Assembly: GCF_002078875.1 (NCBI RefSeq)
Contig: NC_034412.1
Span: forward strand, 31,334,983 to 31,398,982
Direction: 5' to 3'
Length of the DNA stretch: 64,000 nt
DNA from: Numida meleagris
Lineage: Eukaryota > Chordata > Aves > Galliformes > Numididae
Under the pieces are notes generated by a model. The model was not told where the DNA came from. It saw only the letters and a list, made by a program, of their open reading frames with translations, and made no database searches. The translations under genes were made by a program, and so were the position numbers. Positions 34,701-45,732 of this stretch are shown one piece after another (the first letter of the stretch is position 1; each line of letters begins with the position of its first letter).

Positions 34701-36026
34701 CGTTACTTGAGGTGCATCAGTGATTTAACTGGTCTCAATAGCTTCTCAATTGCAGATGTTCGGTGAGATGTCTTGTACATTCCCCAGATTTAGCCATTGC
34801 CTGTCCTTGAAATCACAAAAATCTCTGACAGCTGCTTGCGAATTCCCAAGAGCACCCATAGTAAAGGGGAAGTTACACTATACTTATATATATGGTATAG
34901 ATATATCCTATTCTGTCACACCAGTATTTTGTAGAGATGTAACCACTTCGTGCAACTGCTGATGTGCCTAAGACTTTATTTCAGACAAGGGCATGCGGAG
35001 AAAGCATTGTGCAGAAGATACACTACTGTCATTTTCATTGCTGCCTTGCGTCTTGTACATTTTTGGAGCTTTGATGTGACTCAAACCATTTTGGCACATG
35101 TTAAGACGATGTCTTAATGTCCTGTGTTCTTCCTAATGTAAAACTGCATATTGGAGCTGGTAATCAGACATGAGAATTTAGGCGTTTTACAAGGCTTCAT
35201 GTACAAGACTACTGATTGCTCTCTAGTTGTTTTATTGGGACATCACTTTTCCCCAGCACATATATCCAATGTCAAAATCACACAGGATTTTACACTGTCA
35301 GGTTTTTATTAGCAGCCTTCGTAAGCTTTTCCTTGCAGGTGCTCTAGTCTGTTAATTGTCATGAGGAGTTGCGATCCAAAATAGTTTCATTATTAATATT
35401 AAAAAAATAAAAAGGAAAAAGAATCCTGCTTGATCGGTTCACACTAGAGAACCAGTCAGAGAATTTCAGTGTAGAAAAATACTGAACTGAAACTCATAAA
35501 TGTGTAATTCCTCTAATGCACTGCATATTTGAACTTCAAGAAATCTTGGAGTTACTTTTAGAACAAGATTCCTTACCTACCTACCAAATTTCAAAAGCTA
35601 TATTACTGCCTTTTGTATGAAAAATACTAATGAGAGAAAATATGATGCAAATGTGGTCTCCCCAGTAGAGAAAAAAGTAATAATACAGTGGAGCCCTTTT
35701 CTATTGAACAGACTGACACAGTAAATGTTTTTAAACCCCTGGATATCTTTATTTAACTTTTTTTCTGTCTTTCAACACAAAAAAGGAATTCATATTGCAT
35801 ATTCTGAACAATAGTTTTATGAATGCTATTTTAAAGGATGTATCATTCTATGCATTCATAACCATATAATTCTCTTTGTAAAATAAGACCATAATTCACA
35901 ACTGTGTAGAGCAAAACATAAAAATAAAAAATGTAAATATATATATCTATGTTATCTGTACAATGAAGCATGCATCTTCAGTGCTCACTAAAAACTTTTT
36001 GTTGTATGTCTTTATTTCTCCATCAG
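28711..36026. other. AT-rich non-coding DNA, no CR1
   Basis: Over 7 kb of unique AT-rich sequence. A T-run lies near 30139-30150. A 148-codon minus-strand frame (29077-29523) is listed separately. At 29689-29961 two overlapping + frames of 90 and 72 codons are both open; neither shows a known motif. No exon with good sites at both ends was seen elsewhere. Confidence 0.4.
29077..29523 (-). other. orphan 148-codon open frame
   Basis: This is the longest open frame in the window outside CR1, in AT-rich DNA where stops are frequent. It starts MKKASLSICSECLHLVIKN and ends NKTIPNHLLLMR. The composition (many K, N, I, S, F) is what AT-rich chance frames give. There is no domain, signal peptide or clear splice site. 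It could be a fossil of an old insertion, a lineage-specific exon, or chance. Confidence 0.18.
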
Positions 36027-36106
36027 AAGCTATGTTGACACATGGCAGTCCTGGAGTAGGTTTTCAGAAAATGGTGACCAGAAAGAAGCAGAATGTGGCT
36101 ATATCT
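36027..36106 (+). CDS. candidate exon (coding or lncRNA)
   Basis: A strong acceptor (TCTTTATTTCTCCATCAG) ends at 36026 and a strong donor (TCT, then GTAAGT) follows 36106. Two of three frames are open through the 80 bases. One reads SYVDTWQSWSRFSENGDQK and onward; the other reads MLTHGSPGVGFQKMVTRKK and onward. Both run on in frame into the exon at 37445. This may be a coding exon or a spliced non-coding RNA. Confidence 0.33.
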
Positions 36107-37444
36107 GTAAGTTACTTTGGATGTAAACTTAGTTTTACTAACCTGTTGTTAAGAAAAGATATTTGGAATGAACTGTTTTGACTGTCATTTTGTTCAAGTC
36201 TTGAAAATATATTCATCTTTTTTACAGAAATTGCAAAACTGTTAATTCCTTCAGTCAGTTATACTGAATTATTGGAATGAGTTATTTTCAAGGGATACTT
36301 AAGGAAACTGGCAGAATACTGACTTTATTTACCTTCATTTTACTTTTTGTTGTAAAAAAGTGAAAACCATATTTAGTTTACTAGATGTGTATTGGTTCTG
36401 TACTGCTTGCGTATCTTGAGCTTATTGGCATCAAATGCTGAAGTAATATTGAGGGACTGTCAAGATGCCACACTACCACGTTCTACATTCAGGGCATTGT
36501 GTTTTGTGAGCCATTAATTATTCAGTAAATGCATTATATAGACATGCAGTAACAAATATAATTTGAAATCAGATTTGCAGAGAGTAGAAATTCAGTTTCT
36601 AACCGTATGTTAACCACTGTAGAAGTTTATAGTTCAGCACACCTACCATTTGTCTTTCTGCCTACAAAGAGTAATTTTCAGCTATTTCTTAGGATTATGT
36701 ACACGGTATTTAGAAAATTGCTAATGGGTGAGGTTCAAGCACGTACAGTTCAACACTGAGCTTATTACTACAGCCTTTATAAGAACTTTTGAAACTGTCT
36801 AAACCTAGATGATCCAGAGCAGCTGCTTGGATGTGTCTCACAATAATAAAAGTTAGAGATTATGTAAGAATACAGGAAAAAGACTTAAGTAAATTAAAAG
36901 GGAAATTTGAAGAGAATTGCTTAGAATGTATCCACTATATTGAAGTGTATAATCCTGGATTAGCTCTATTTGTTACCAGCCTCTGTTCATGTTATTTGAC
37001 ATTTTGTTGGTAAATGATTTTTCAGAGTTTTACATCACTTAAATAAGCACTTCTTGATGAGATATGTAAGGATACAGTAGAAAAAGATGAATTTTAAAAT
37101 ATTTTCAGTAAGCAAAGGATTTCCAAATTACAAATTATTCATACAAATGAAAGTCTTCCTGTTAAAAAATAAATAATTTAAAATATAAATATATTACAAT
37201 AAAATGGGAAAGATCAAATGCTTATAATTGCATTTCACATAAGAATAAAAACCTTTAACCTAGAAATGGTAAATATTTGCTCATATAAAATATATTAAGA
37301 TGATTAAAATGTGCATATCTGAAGATTTTTAAGTACTCTTCCCTTCACAGACGTTTGTTGGACATTAGCAGATAAGTAAAAACAGATGGAAAAAGTGAGC
37401 AGTGCCACTCCACTGACAGTACTACTTTCCTATCTCTTTTCCAG
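36107..37444 (+). other. possible intron / AT-rich non-coding DNA
   Basis: Separates the two candidate exons. It is AT-rich with no repeats of known families and no other convincing exon. A short open frame at 36831-37013 has no distinctive features. Confidence 0.3.
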
Positions 37445-37615
37445 GTACATCCACTTTGTTCCTCTGTATCAATTTCAACTTTTCTAGAAGGCGCCAATGG
37501 AGAAAAAGCTGTAAATTTCATATCAGCCTATCTGAGAAACTCAAATGAAACTTCAAGATCAGTCATCACAATGCATCTCCCATTTCTTTCTAAAGAAAGG
37601 TTTGAACCCAGCTAG
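37445..37615 (+). CDS. candidate terminal exon (coding or lncRNA)
   Basis: An excellent acceptor (CTTTCCTATCTCTTTTCCAG) ends at 37444. In phase 0, 56 codons follow, starting VHPLCSSVSISTFLEGANGE and ending PFLSKERFEPS, then TAG. In the other usable phase the frame reads STLFLCINFNFSRRRQW and stops sooner, at TGA. No polyadenylation signal is obvious within 300 bases. Not recognised. Confidence 0.33.
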   Translation, partial: VHPLCSSVSISTFLEGANGEKAVNFISAYLRNSNETSRSVITMHLPFLSKERFEPS

Positions 37616-39502
37616 TTCTGTACCATTTTTTTAATTAGAAGTGGTTGCAAACCGGAACTATGTGCATTTCCCGACTGCAGAACTTGAATGCCCAGCCTGA
37701 TACATTCTCTGTCTTGGCTTGGGTTCATGCTTGTGAACATGACACAAATAACAGCAGACTGTTAGCAGCTTCTGAGAAGCCTTCAAGATCTTAAGGATTT
37801 GCGTATTTTTGTGGCTGATTTTCACAATTTGATGGGCTGCAAAAAATTCCTTGCCCTGGAGCAAGACTTGTGTAGAGTGATGGCTTCATCAACTAGTAGT
37901 TTTTGTACGTGTAAGAAAGAACAAATCTTGAAAAAATGAAAGCGAGACAATGCTTATGGCTCCATAACCATAACGCCTTCAAGCATAAGTGTCCATGAGA
38001 AAAATATTCTAAACGTTAAATCCCCCAAATACTTTATTGCTTTCAAACATACCTAGAAAGTGCGTGTGCCAATGGCTCAGTCTGTGTCTATTCTACTTTT
38101 TTAGTAGTTATGATTTTATAATACACTTATTTTACATCAGTGCACTTCAGTATTCTGAGTCATATCATCATGCTCCCTCAGTCCAAGTAGTTCTACTTGA
38201 GAGCGTAAAGACTATCAGCTTATGTCTTCCTCATGCATAAGATTGATCAAAGTAAACCATTAATCAAATAGATATGAAAATTAGAAATAATAATATGAGG
38301 TGTTAGATAATACAATCTGCATGCAATAGCAGCTTGATCTCTCAGGAAATTAAAATAATTTAACAGAAAGGCCATATTTAGCAGACTGCATGATGGAATT
38401 AAGAATGAAAATCTAGCCTATTAATCATGCAAGAAAATGCAATTAAATTATATTTGTTAATTTCATAGTGAAGAGTTTTTAATTAAATCATTAACCATTT
38501 GCTTGAGTCTTCAATTCTGTGCAATTATAATTCAGATATGAATGAAATGACATTTTTTAGGGGTGAAAAAACATTCTCCATACAGTTTATTTCATTTCTT
38601 ATAAAACTTTCTTTGGAAAAAAAAAAGGCACAGATCTCAAACTCTCTATCAGCTTGTCTTCTCGTGGTTCCTTTGGTTCTCTGATCTAATTAATCCAAAA
38701 TAATAGGTATAACAGCATGTTAGAAAAGTCACACCTTTAAAATTTTTTTTTGTATATATGTGATGAAAGTGTTGAATTGTCTGTGTATTTCTGGAAACAA
38801 GTGTTTTAATGTGAATGGAGGACAGCTGGAATACTGTGTTTGTAATGGCAAGTGGTAGTTTGGAGCACTTTTTAAGGCTTCAAGGTTACTTTGCCAACCT
38901 GAACATTGCAAACAAACGTAAACTGGAAATTAATCCCAATAACATTACAGATTTGAATATGAAATGAAAGAAAAAATGAAGAATAAACATTTGATCTCAG
39001 TATTTCTGTTGAGACATTCAAAGCCATCATTGCTAACAAGTAAATAATTTTCAGTCTTTTGGAAGATCCCATCCCTTCTAATTGGAGATAGGATGAGACA
39101 GATGAGACTAGAGAGATGTACTTTTTTGATGAGAGATTAAATTGTTCTATGATCTCCAAAGAATGTTAAGTAAGATTAGCTCAGTTATTTTTTTATATAC
39201 AAAGTTGAATTCATGCTAGAACCTTCTTTAGAAGAAATTCATACAGAAACTCTATTTGTCCACTTGTTTTCACAAAAAATATAAGAACTAAACTTCTCTG
39301 AAACCTCAGTTCCATTGATGTTTTGCGTGATTGAAACTTGACACTACTTTTAAAACTTTTTTTCATTCAGGTTAGAGAAGAACTGAAAAACAGATAGATA
39401 GTATAAACACACATGTGCGCGCACACACACAGAAATTATGAAATATGTATTATGAAAATACATATTTCTTGTTTACTCAGGGAACAAAGCTTAAAAACCT
39501 AT
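37616..39502. other. AT-rich non-coding DNA
   Basis: Unique sequence with a short CA-rich stretch at 39408-39431. Minus-strand frames at 37658-37864 and 38872-39159 show no motif. Confidence 0.45.
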
Positions 39503-39913
39503 GTATGTTGCTCCAAAAGTAATAGCTCCTATTATTTTTTTCCGACGGAAACTACAACAGATACAAAGACCACAATAACAGTATTTGATAAAGCAAATTC
39601 TCAGCTACAGAACATTATTTTTTAACGTAGTCACCAACATTAGCTGTGCATTTTCACCAGCAATGAACGAGAGCATGCCAAACTTGTAACAATTTGCACC
39701 AGCTGAGATGATCCACTGTTTCACAGCTGCTGTGATGGCATCATTGCTAGGAAAATATTGCCTGCACAGTCTATCTTTCATTGTCACATGACAGCAACAT
39801 GTAATGGGATATCGGCAGGAAGGTTCAACCTCTGCTGTCATATCCTGATCATCCATCTCTGGCATTGTGGGTCAACATAATAAAATTGGAGGCATTACTT
39901 ATGGAACAGCCCA
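39503..39913 (-). mobile_element. mariner (Galluhop-type) deletion derivative, copy C
   Basis: The ends are TGCTCCAAAAGTAATAGCTCC and ATTGGAGGCATTACTTATGG, inverted to each other. On the minus strand a longer piece of the transposase C terminus survives: RQYFPSNDAITAAVKQWIIS, then AGANCYKFGM, the usual mariner ending around W..G..FY..G. This C-terminal piece is joined directly to the 5' untranslated part; no MKQRC-type N terminus is visible. Its deletion breakpoints therefore differ from copies A, B and D. Confidence 0.87.
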
Positions 39914-42083
39914 TTGTTTACAACGGTGCTTCACATAAGTTTTGCTGACCTTTGGTTGCTTGTAAATGAGAAGAAAAATCTAGATATTAGCAAAACAAGT
40001 AAAAGAATCTAATGTCAAGCTGTTAAACCAAAGCGAAACACAAATATTGTTCTTGCTTGCATAAGAGGAGTTTTTTCCAGTAAAGACATGGATATAGTCA
40101 CATTAAAGTCCCAGGAAAAAAAAACTGACATTTCTTGTTATCTGTATGAAATTCAGGGCAAAGGCATGGGGTGGAAGGGTTTAAAAATATTGGAGTATTC
40201 ATCAAAACAAAGGTTGATAGAAGATGCGTTTCTTTCATAAATACAGCCTAAAGACACAAATAAATGTCTTTGCTCTCATTATGAATGCTCCCCACTCATT
40301 ACAGAAAGAGTAAGATAACTAAAAGATAAGATTTTTATGTCTTAAACTATTGACTAGATAAGGTACTAATTAATAATGTGAATTTACTCTTACCTAATTC
40401 TAACTGCCTTTGAAGTTATGAACCTAGTGTAAGTATGGCTATATCATGAATAAGAATGTATTTAATCTAAGATGATATACTCTATCTAGATAATAACTCA
40501 GGATGGATTGGTCCCTAGACAGTGATCTAACTTATTAGACATTTTAGTCTGAGAGAAACTGTTGCTTCAAGGTGCTTCTGACTCCCTCCGTTGACTAAAG
40601 GAATTCTAATAAGGAAAAGAAGCAACTTAATTTTTTAGATAGCAAAAATTAGATGAGCTGACTGCTCCCCCTGAATCTGAAAATTCACAAATGTTTTTCA
40701 AGACCAGAGCTGGAATTAGATTCTGTATTAATTCCAGTATTAATTTCAGTTTTACCATGGATTAGTTTATCTTGACTTATCTCCAGTTTTATCTGGATTA
40801 ACTTCAGTTTTACCTTGAGAATACGTATGTTTTCCACATATTAATGGAATCTGATTTAAAAGATTGATCCCAGCAATTTGCAATGCCAAAATGATACTTA
40901 GGAATTTGGATCATAATATAGAGAAAAAATTGCAGTCTTAGATAGATGTGATGAATATAACTGCACGGCTGTGTTATCAAGGTTTGCCATATTTGCCTTC
41001 CAAAAAAATCCCAAACTTTTAAATTTTTTATTAATTATAAGTCCAATAATATTTGCATACAAATATATATATGTTCCATCCCATTCATCATGTTATTTGA
41101 AAACATGTTGATCTTTTTCATTTGCTTGTTTCGTATGACAAATATTACTATTGAAGGAATCTCATATTTCTAATTTCATACTTAGAAAATAGAAATAAGA
41201 TATAAAACGTGTTCTAAAGATAGATAATTTCTAAATTCTGAATTTCCTTCAGAATAACATTCTCCAGTGATTTGGAACATCTGTTTATTACTAAGTAATT
41301 TCTTGCTTTAGTACTGGAATGTAAAGACTATATTTCAAAATATTCTCGAGTATCTTCCATCTGAATTCTGCTGAAGGTGCATTCCCAGCTTTCTCAACTC
41401 GACATTTACACATTTTTGTAATTTTAATAGGAGTGTATGATCGTGCATTGTGTCCTTTATCCCAGTGGATTTTTTTCCTTCTATTTTGTTTGTTTCTCTT
41501 ATCTGATAACAGAGTATATTAAATATATCTGTCCTTGTTTTACAACTATTTATTATTTGTAGGGGACAGGAAATAGAAATACAAAATTAATTTTCATTTT
41601 CAATTATCCTTGCCCTGAGAAAAAGTTGCTAATGATTGCATATTTTTTTCTGCTTCAGAGAAGGAAATGAGATTATATCATATTACATTGGTTAGAAATT
41701 CACTGCTAATATGAAACATTTCCTTATTAGAAAAAAAGAAAAACAAAGCAACAAAAAAGCCAACATTTGATTTCCTGTGTTGAATGAGTTAGGAACTCTC
41801 TGTCTCTCTGAAGGCAAGTACAGTCAGGGTTTCTATCACTGTTAGTATACATCAAAATTAAAGTGTGCGACAAACTACATGAAACAACTCAGACAATGGT
41901 TTGCTGTATTGGATTAAATTTCTTCCACTTTATTTGTATGTGTGTGAAATCTTTTGACATCAAAGTTCAAAAGAGTGAAGGTAGGGCAATATTAAGAGAC
42001 TTTTGATTGAAATAGAAAATGTCTTCTTATTTGTGTTGTTTTTTTTTCCGGAAACAGTAATACCAGATATGTTTCTGTTACAG
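39914..42083. other. AT-rich non-coding DNA
   Basis: Unique sequence. A diverged internal repeat (TTCAGTTTTACC at about 40747 and 40803) was noted. No gene or repeat family seen. Confidence 0.45.
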
Positions 42084-42140
42084 AATTTGGGAAACTTATT
42101 TTCAGAGGCAAAATCAAGCCAAATAATATCTGTGCTAAAG
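42084..42140 (+). CDS. weak candidate exon
   Basis: Fifty-seven bases (19 open codons in phase 0, NLGNLFSEAKSSQIISVLK) between an acceptor (GATATGTTTCTGTTACAG) and a donor (AAG, then GTATTT). The donor is weak and the exon isolated. Probably chance. Confidence 0.12.
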
Positions 42141-42213
42141 GTATTTATGCTACTTGAACTTTTCAGTCCTCCTCAACAAGATTACTTCTGAGATGTAGGG
42201 GATTAATAATTGT

Positions 42214-42239
42214 AAAAAAAAAAAAAAAAAAAAAAAAAA
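42214..42239. repeat. A-run, 26 bases
   Basis: Uninterrupted A. No retroposon body precedes it that I can recognise. Confidence 0.9.
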
Positions 42240-42305
42240 GAAATTTAAGATTGTTAATGAGATTTAGAAGGTTGTTTAAGTTCTCAGCTTCTCCTTTAGT
42301 TTGGG

Positions 42306-42335
42306 TTATTTATTTATTTATTTAATTATTTATTG
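42306..42335. repeat. TTTA simple repeat
   Basis: About seven slightly imperfect TTTA units. Confidence 0.8.
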
Positions 42336-43161
42336 AATTCTGTAGCTGCTTTTCTAGTATTGTCTTAAAGTTTGAGATCTTAAATTGGCTATCTTCATGA
42401 TACTGTTTTGTTTTCTGCATAAGGAAATGCAAACAATTCCTCAGTTCCATTCCTCTGTAGCCTTCACAGCATGACGGACTTCCTAAAATGAAGTTGTGGA
42501 CAGTAAGAAGAAGTTAACTCTAAAACATGTTGTATGGGAAAACATGCTTCTAATTTTTTTTTCTAGAAAAATAAAAGTATTTATTATTTCTCTCTTTCTT
42601 AATGCTTTTGATGTTCGCACTGAATTCAAATGTAACAACAGAATCAAATGGATGCTTTTCTAGCTTAAGTCATGAAAGTAAACTGTTTTTAATGGAAGTT
42701 TATCATGCCCAACTGAGTGGGCACCTCAGTGCTTTTCCGATTAAGCCTTTTTGTCTACAAGTTCAATGCTGTTACTGTTAACTGACTTCAAGAGATAATT
42801 CAGAGTATATTGAAACAGTATGTAGATAAGTAATAAAAATGGCAGCTATGTTGCCTGATCATCAGTGCAAATTCTAGCACTAAAATGTTTTTTAAATGCC
42901 TGAAAATTCCAAATTATCTAGACATCTGAATTAAGTGATTTAATACTTCAGATTTAATAGCTCAATATTGTAGGTGTGCAATATGATTTCAACCTTTCAT
43001 GCACACCATCATGCAGTGAGAATGATCTTGATAGAAGTCCTGTAGTAGGAACTTTAAGTTACTGTAAGCAATGTTGCTCATATTACCATGCTGTCATGGG
43101 AAATGATTTTGGTTAGCTATACATAAGGTATAATAACCTAAAATAACCAATGTAACTAAAT

Positions 43162-43189
43162 GCTATTTGATAGAGTAAATTCTCAGCCA
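43162..43189 (-). mobile_element. short mariner (Galluhop-type) scrap
   Basis: GCTATTTGATAGAGTAAATT and CTCAGCCAG match the internal block seen in copies A and C (CTATTTGATAGAGCAAATTC). Only about 28 bases match and no terminal repeat was found, so it is either a tiny relic or coincidence. Confidence 0.4.
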
Positions 43190-45712
43190 GTGCAACTGAG
43201 CAGTTTTTGTGTGTATATGTATGCTGAGTGGAGACAAAGGAGGAGAAAACTCTTCCCAGCTCTTCAGAGGTACTTGGTTTATGTGTCCTGCTCTCCAGAC
43301 AATGCTAAAAAGTTAGAATAGATATACTCTATTCTTCATTGCAGGTATGAATGAGAAGAAAAATCCTGTATTTCCATCTCCCTCATTGTACATCTGTGAG
43401 GCATTTAGGCAAAATGCGTGCTATCTATAAATCAGCACGAGAGTGGGTAGGTGGAAGCAGGATCATTCTAAAGGGGAAGAGAATTTCATGATGAATGGAG
43501 TGTGGGTGTACACACACATTTACTGAAACTATGTTAGCCACTGTCTGAAAGAAACAAAAAGAAAAAAACATTTATGGCAAAAAAATCTAATTTCACAATT
43601 AATTGAAAAAGTATTATCTGATTAAATATAAGCAAACTTGCATAAATACACCTGAAACCTATCAAATAATAAAAAATAAATTCTCCCTTACTCTGGTGTT
43701 GCCAGTTTACTGAATCCTTCGTAACAGCAATATACTCTTAGTGTACTTTAGCACATTCTTGTTGTCTCAGCTGTAAAGGTCAGATGTTTTACATGACTGT
43801 AGTATTTCCTTAGTGTAAAAAGCATGAGAAAAAATTTAATATATAAATAAATTTTAAAAAATCACATAAACGCAGATTGGTGCAAGAAATAAAAATAAAG
43901 ATACAGGTGAGATTGTAAGTGATGAGTATTCACTAAGAAAATGGTAAGAAGAAACATGGCTTAGTCCTGCAAGTTTAAATAATAATCTAATATTTCTAGG
44001 GGCTGAAATATCAGAGAAAAATACTGCAGTATTTGATCATTTATTAACAATCAGTTGATCCAAATGGAAAATATCTAAGGATTGCTTTATTGTTGACGTA
44101 CAAAGGGAATTAATAATAAAAATATACAACTTTATTTTAAAAATATAGCAATATATCATGTTTTAGCTAGGACAACAGGCATTTTCTGGGGAATTACAGA
44201 TTTGTATGCTTATAATGGAGTTTATTTCAATCAGTTCTGTGCTTTGTGAAGTGCGCTTCAATCCATGACAGCAAGTGAGGAACCAAAGAACCGGCTCTCA
44301 GCAGCAACTTATTGATTGAACATTAATAGTTGGGATATTAGGTTTTACTCATGGCAGAAGAAATGTGTCTGACAAGAAACTGAGAACTGCCCTGTGGGTG
44401 AGCATGAGCAGACCAGCAGACAGATGACTGAGGGGTGAGACTGCCAGAAAAGATGGAAGAAAAGCTGCTTTCCACAGCTTTGCATGTGTCTCACATGCTT
44501 GGTAGCCTAGGAGAAGCTCTATTAGGAATTAGTAGGAATCACAAAACTAATGCTGGCTACCAAGTCAAGCAAGTCAAAAAGGCACAAAACAGTGGAGTTT
44601 CTGGCACATTATAGGAGCAGTAATAGAGAAAGAAATATGATCGTTGTGTAACATTGAGCAATCAAAAAATGAGCAATCTTGAATGTGATTGCAGAGTGTG
44701 ACTGGTGCTCGAAATGGCTAAGGACATGCTTAGAAGCTAAGTTTCAAGGGATCCGTGTTAGTCTGACTGTAGTCTTATGTTTTTCCTAGATGTTTTCCTG
44801 GAAGCAGTCTTCATCAGCAACTCTATCTGAGTTACGGACTATTCATTTGATTGTAGAAATAGAGGTTAAGGTGTAAAAAAAAACAGGCAGATGCTGATGT
44901 TCTGAAAAAAACATACTTATAAATAAGCTTAATATATATGTAGAAATATACAAATGCTATTTCTTGAAGCTAACAAAATAGAAAACCTTTAATGGGTACT
45001 TTATCATCTCAAAGATTTTTAGGCTTCTTTAATGCAGGTGAAATTAAGTGTGGTCAGGTTTAAACCATTTTTTTTTCCTAGCAGAGTCAGAGGATATGTA
45101 AGAAAATTTTATTGTAAATCAGTGCAGCTAGATTATTTCAAATCTTTGTAGCTGGTTGCTGGACTTTTGCTTGTTTGTTTTATGTTTGTATTTTTTGAGA
45201 GTTAAAACTCTTAAAAGTGTTGACAAAAGAAAGCACAGAAAGTTATTTGTCAAAAAACTTTCACTCCTGTTGATAGAGGTCTATCACTTTCATTAGTGAA
45301 GTTCCAAAAGAAAAAGAGAGGAGAAGAAAGAACAGAGAAAAGGAAATGAATATCAAGATTATGATGGGTGACAGTCTCTTACAAAGCTGCTATGGAATTC
45401 AGGCTACGGGGTGATTTTCTAGCCTCTTGATTCTTCCTCATACGTCAGCTCTTCAGGGTAGAAGCTGAGTACAGTGGAAGAGCATAGCAGCAGAATAAAG
45501 AATTGTGCCAAGGAATGAAACAAGATGGTAAACAGATTTTATTACTGGGGAGGTGGTCCTCCTCAGTTTGTTCTGGAAATTTCTCTGATGACATCTAAAG
45601 AGGACATTCCTGTTGAGTAGTTGCACCAATCCACTTCTCAAAGTTTAAAGTATTTTTGAAAGGAATTATTAGCATTAACTTACTAAACATTTGTTACAGA
45701 ACACTTAAGGTT

Positions 45713-45732
45713 AAAAAAAAAAAAAAAAAAAA
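45713..45732. repeat. A-run, 20 bases
   Basis: Uninterrupted A-run. The poly-F/K stretch of a short minus-strand frame here derives from it. Confidence 0.9.

Noticed and set aside
39605..39865. 86-codon minus-strand frame taken as a host gene
   Set aside because: Its middle reads as the C terminus of a mariner transposase and it lies between inverted terminal repeats, so it belongs to mobile element copy C.
42214..42239. A-run as the tail of a processed pseudogene
   Set aside because: The sequence just upstream (42003-42213) shows no recognisable coding or SINE body and no clear target-site duplication.
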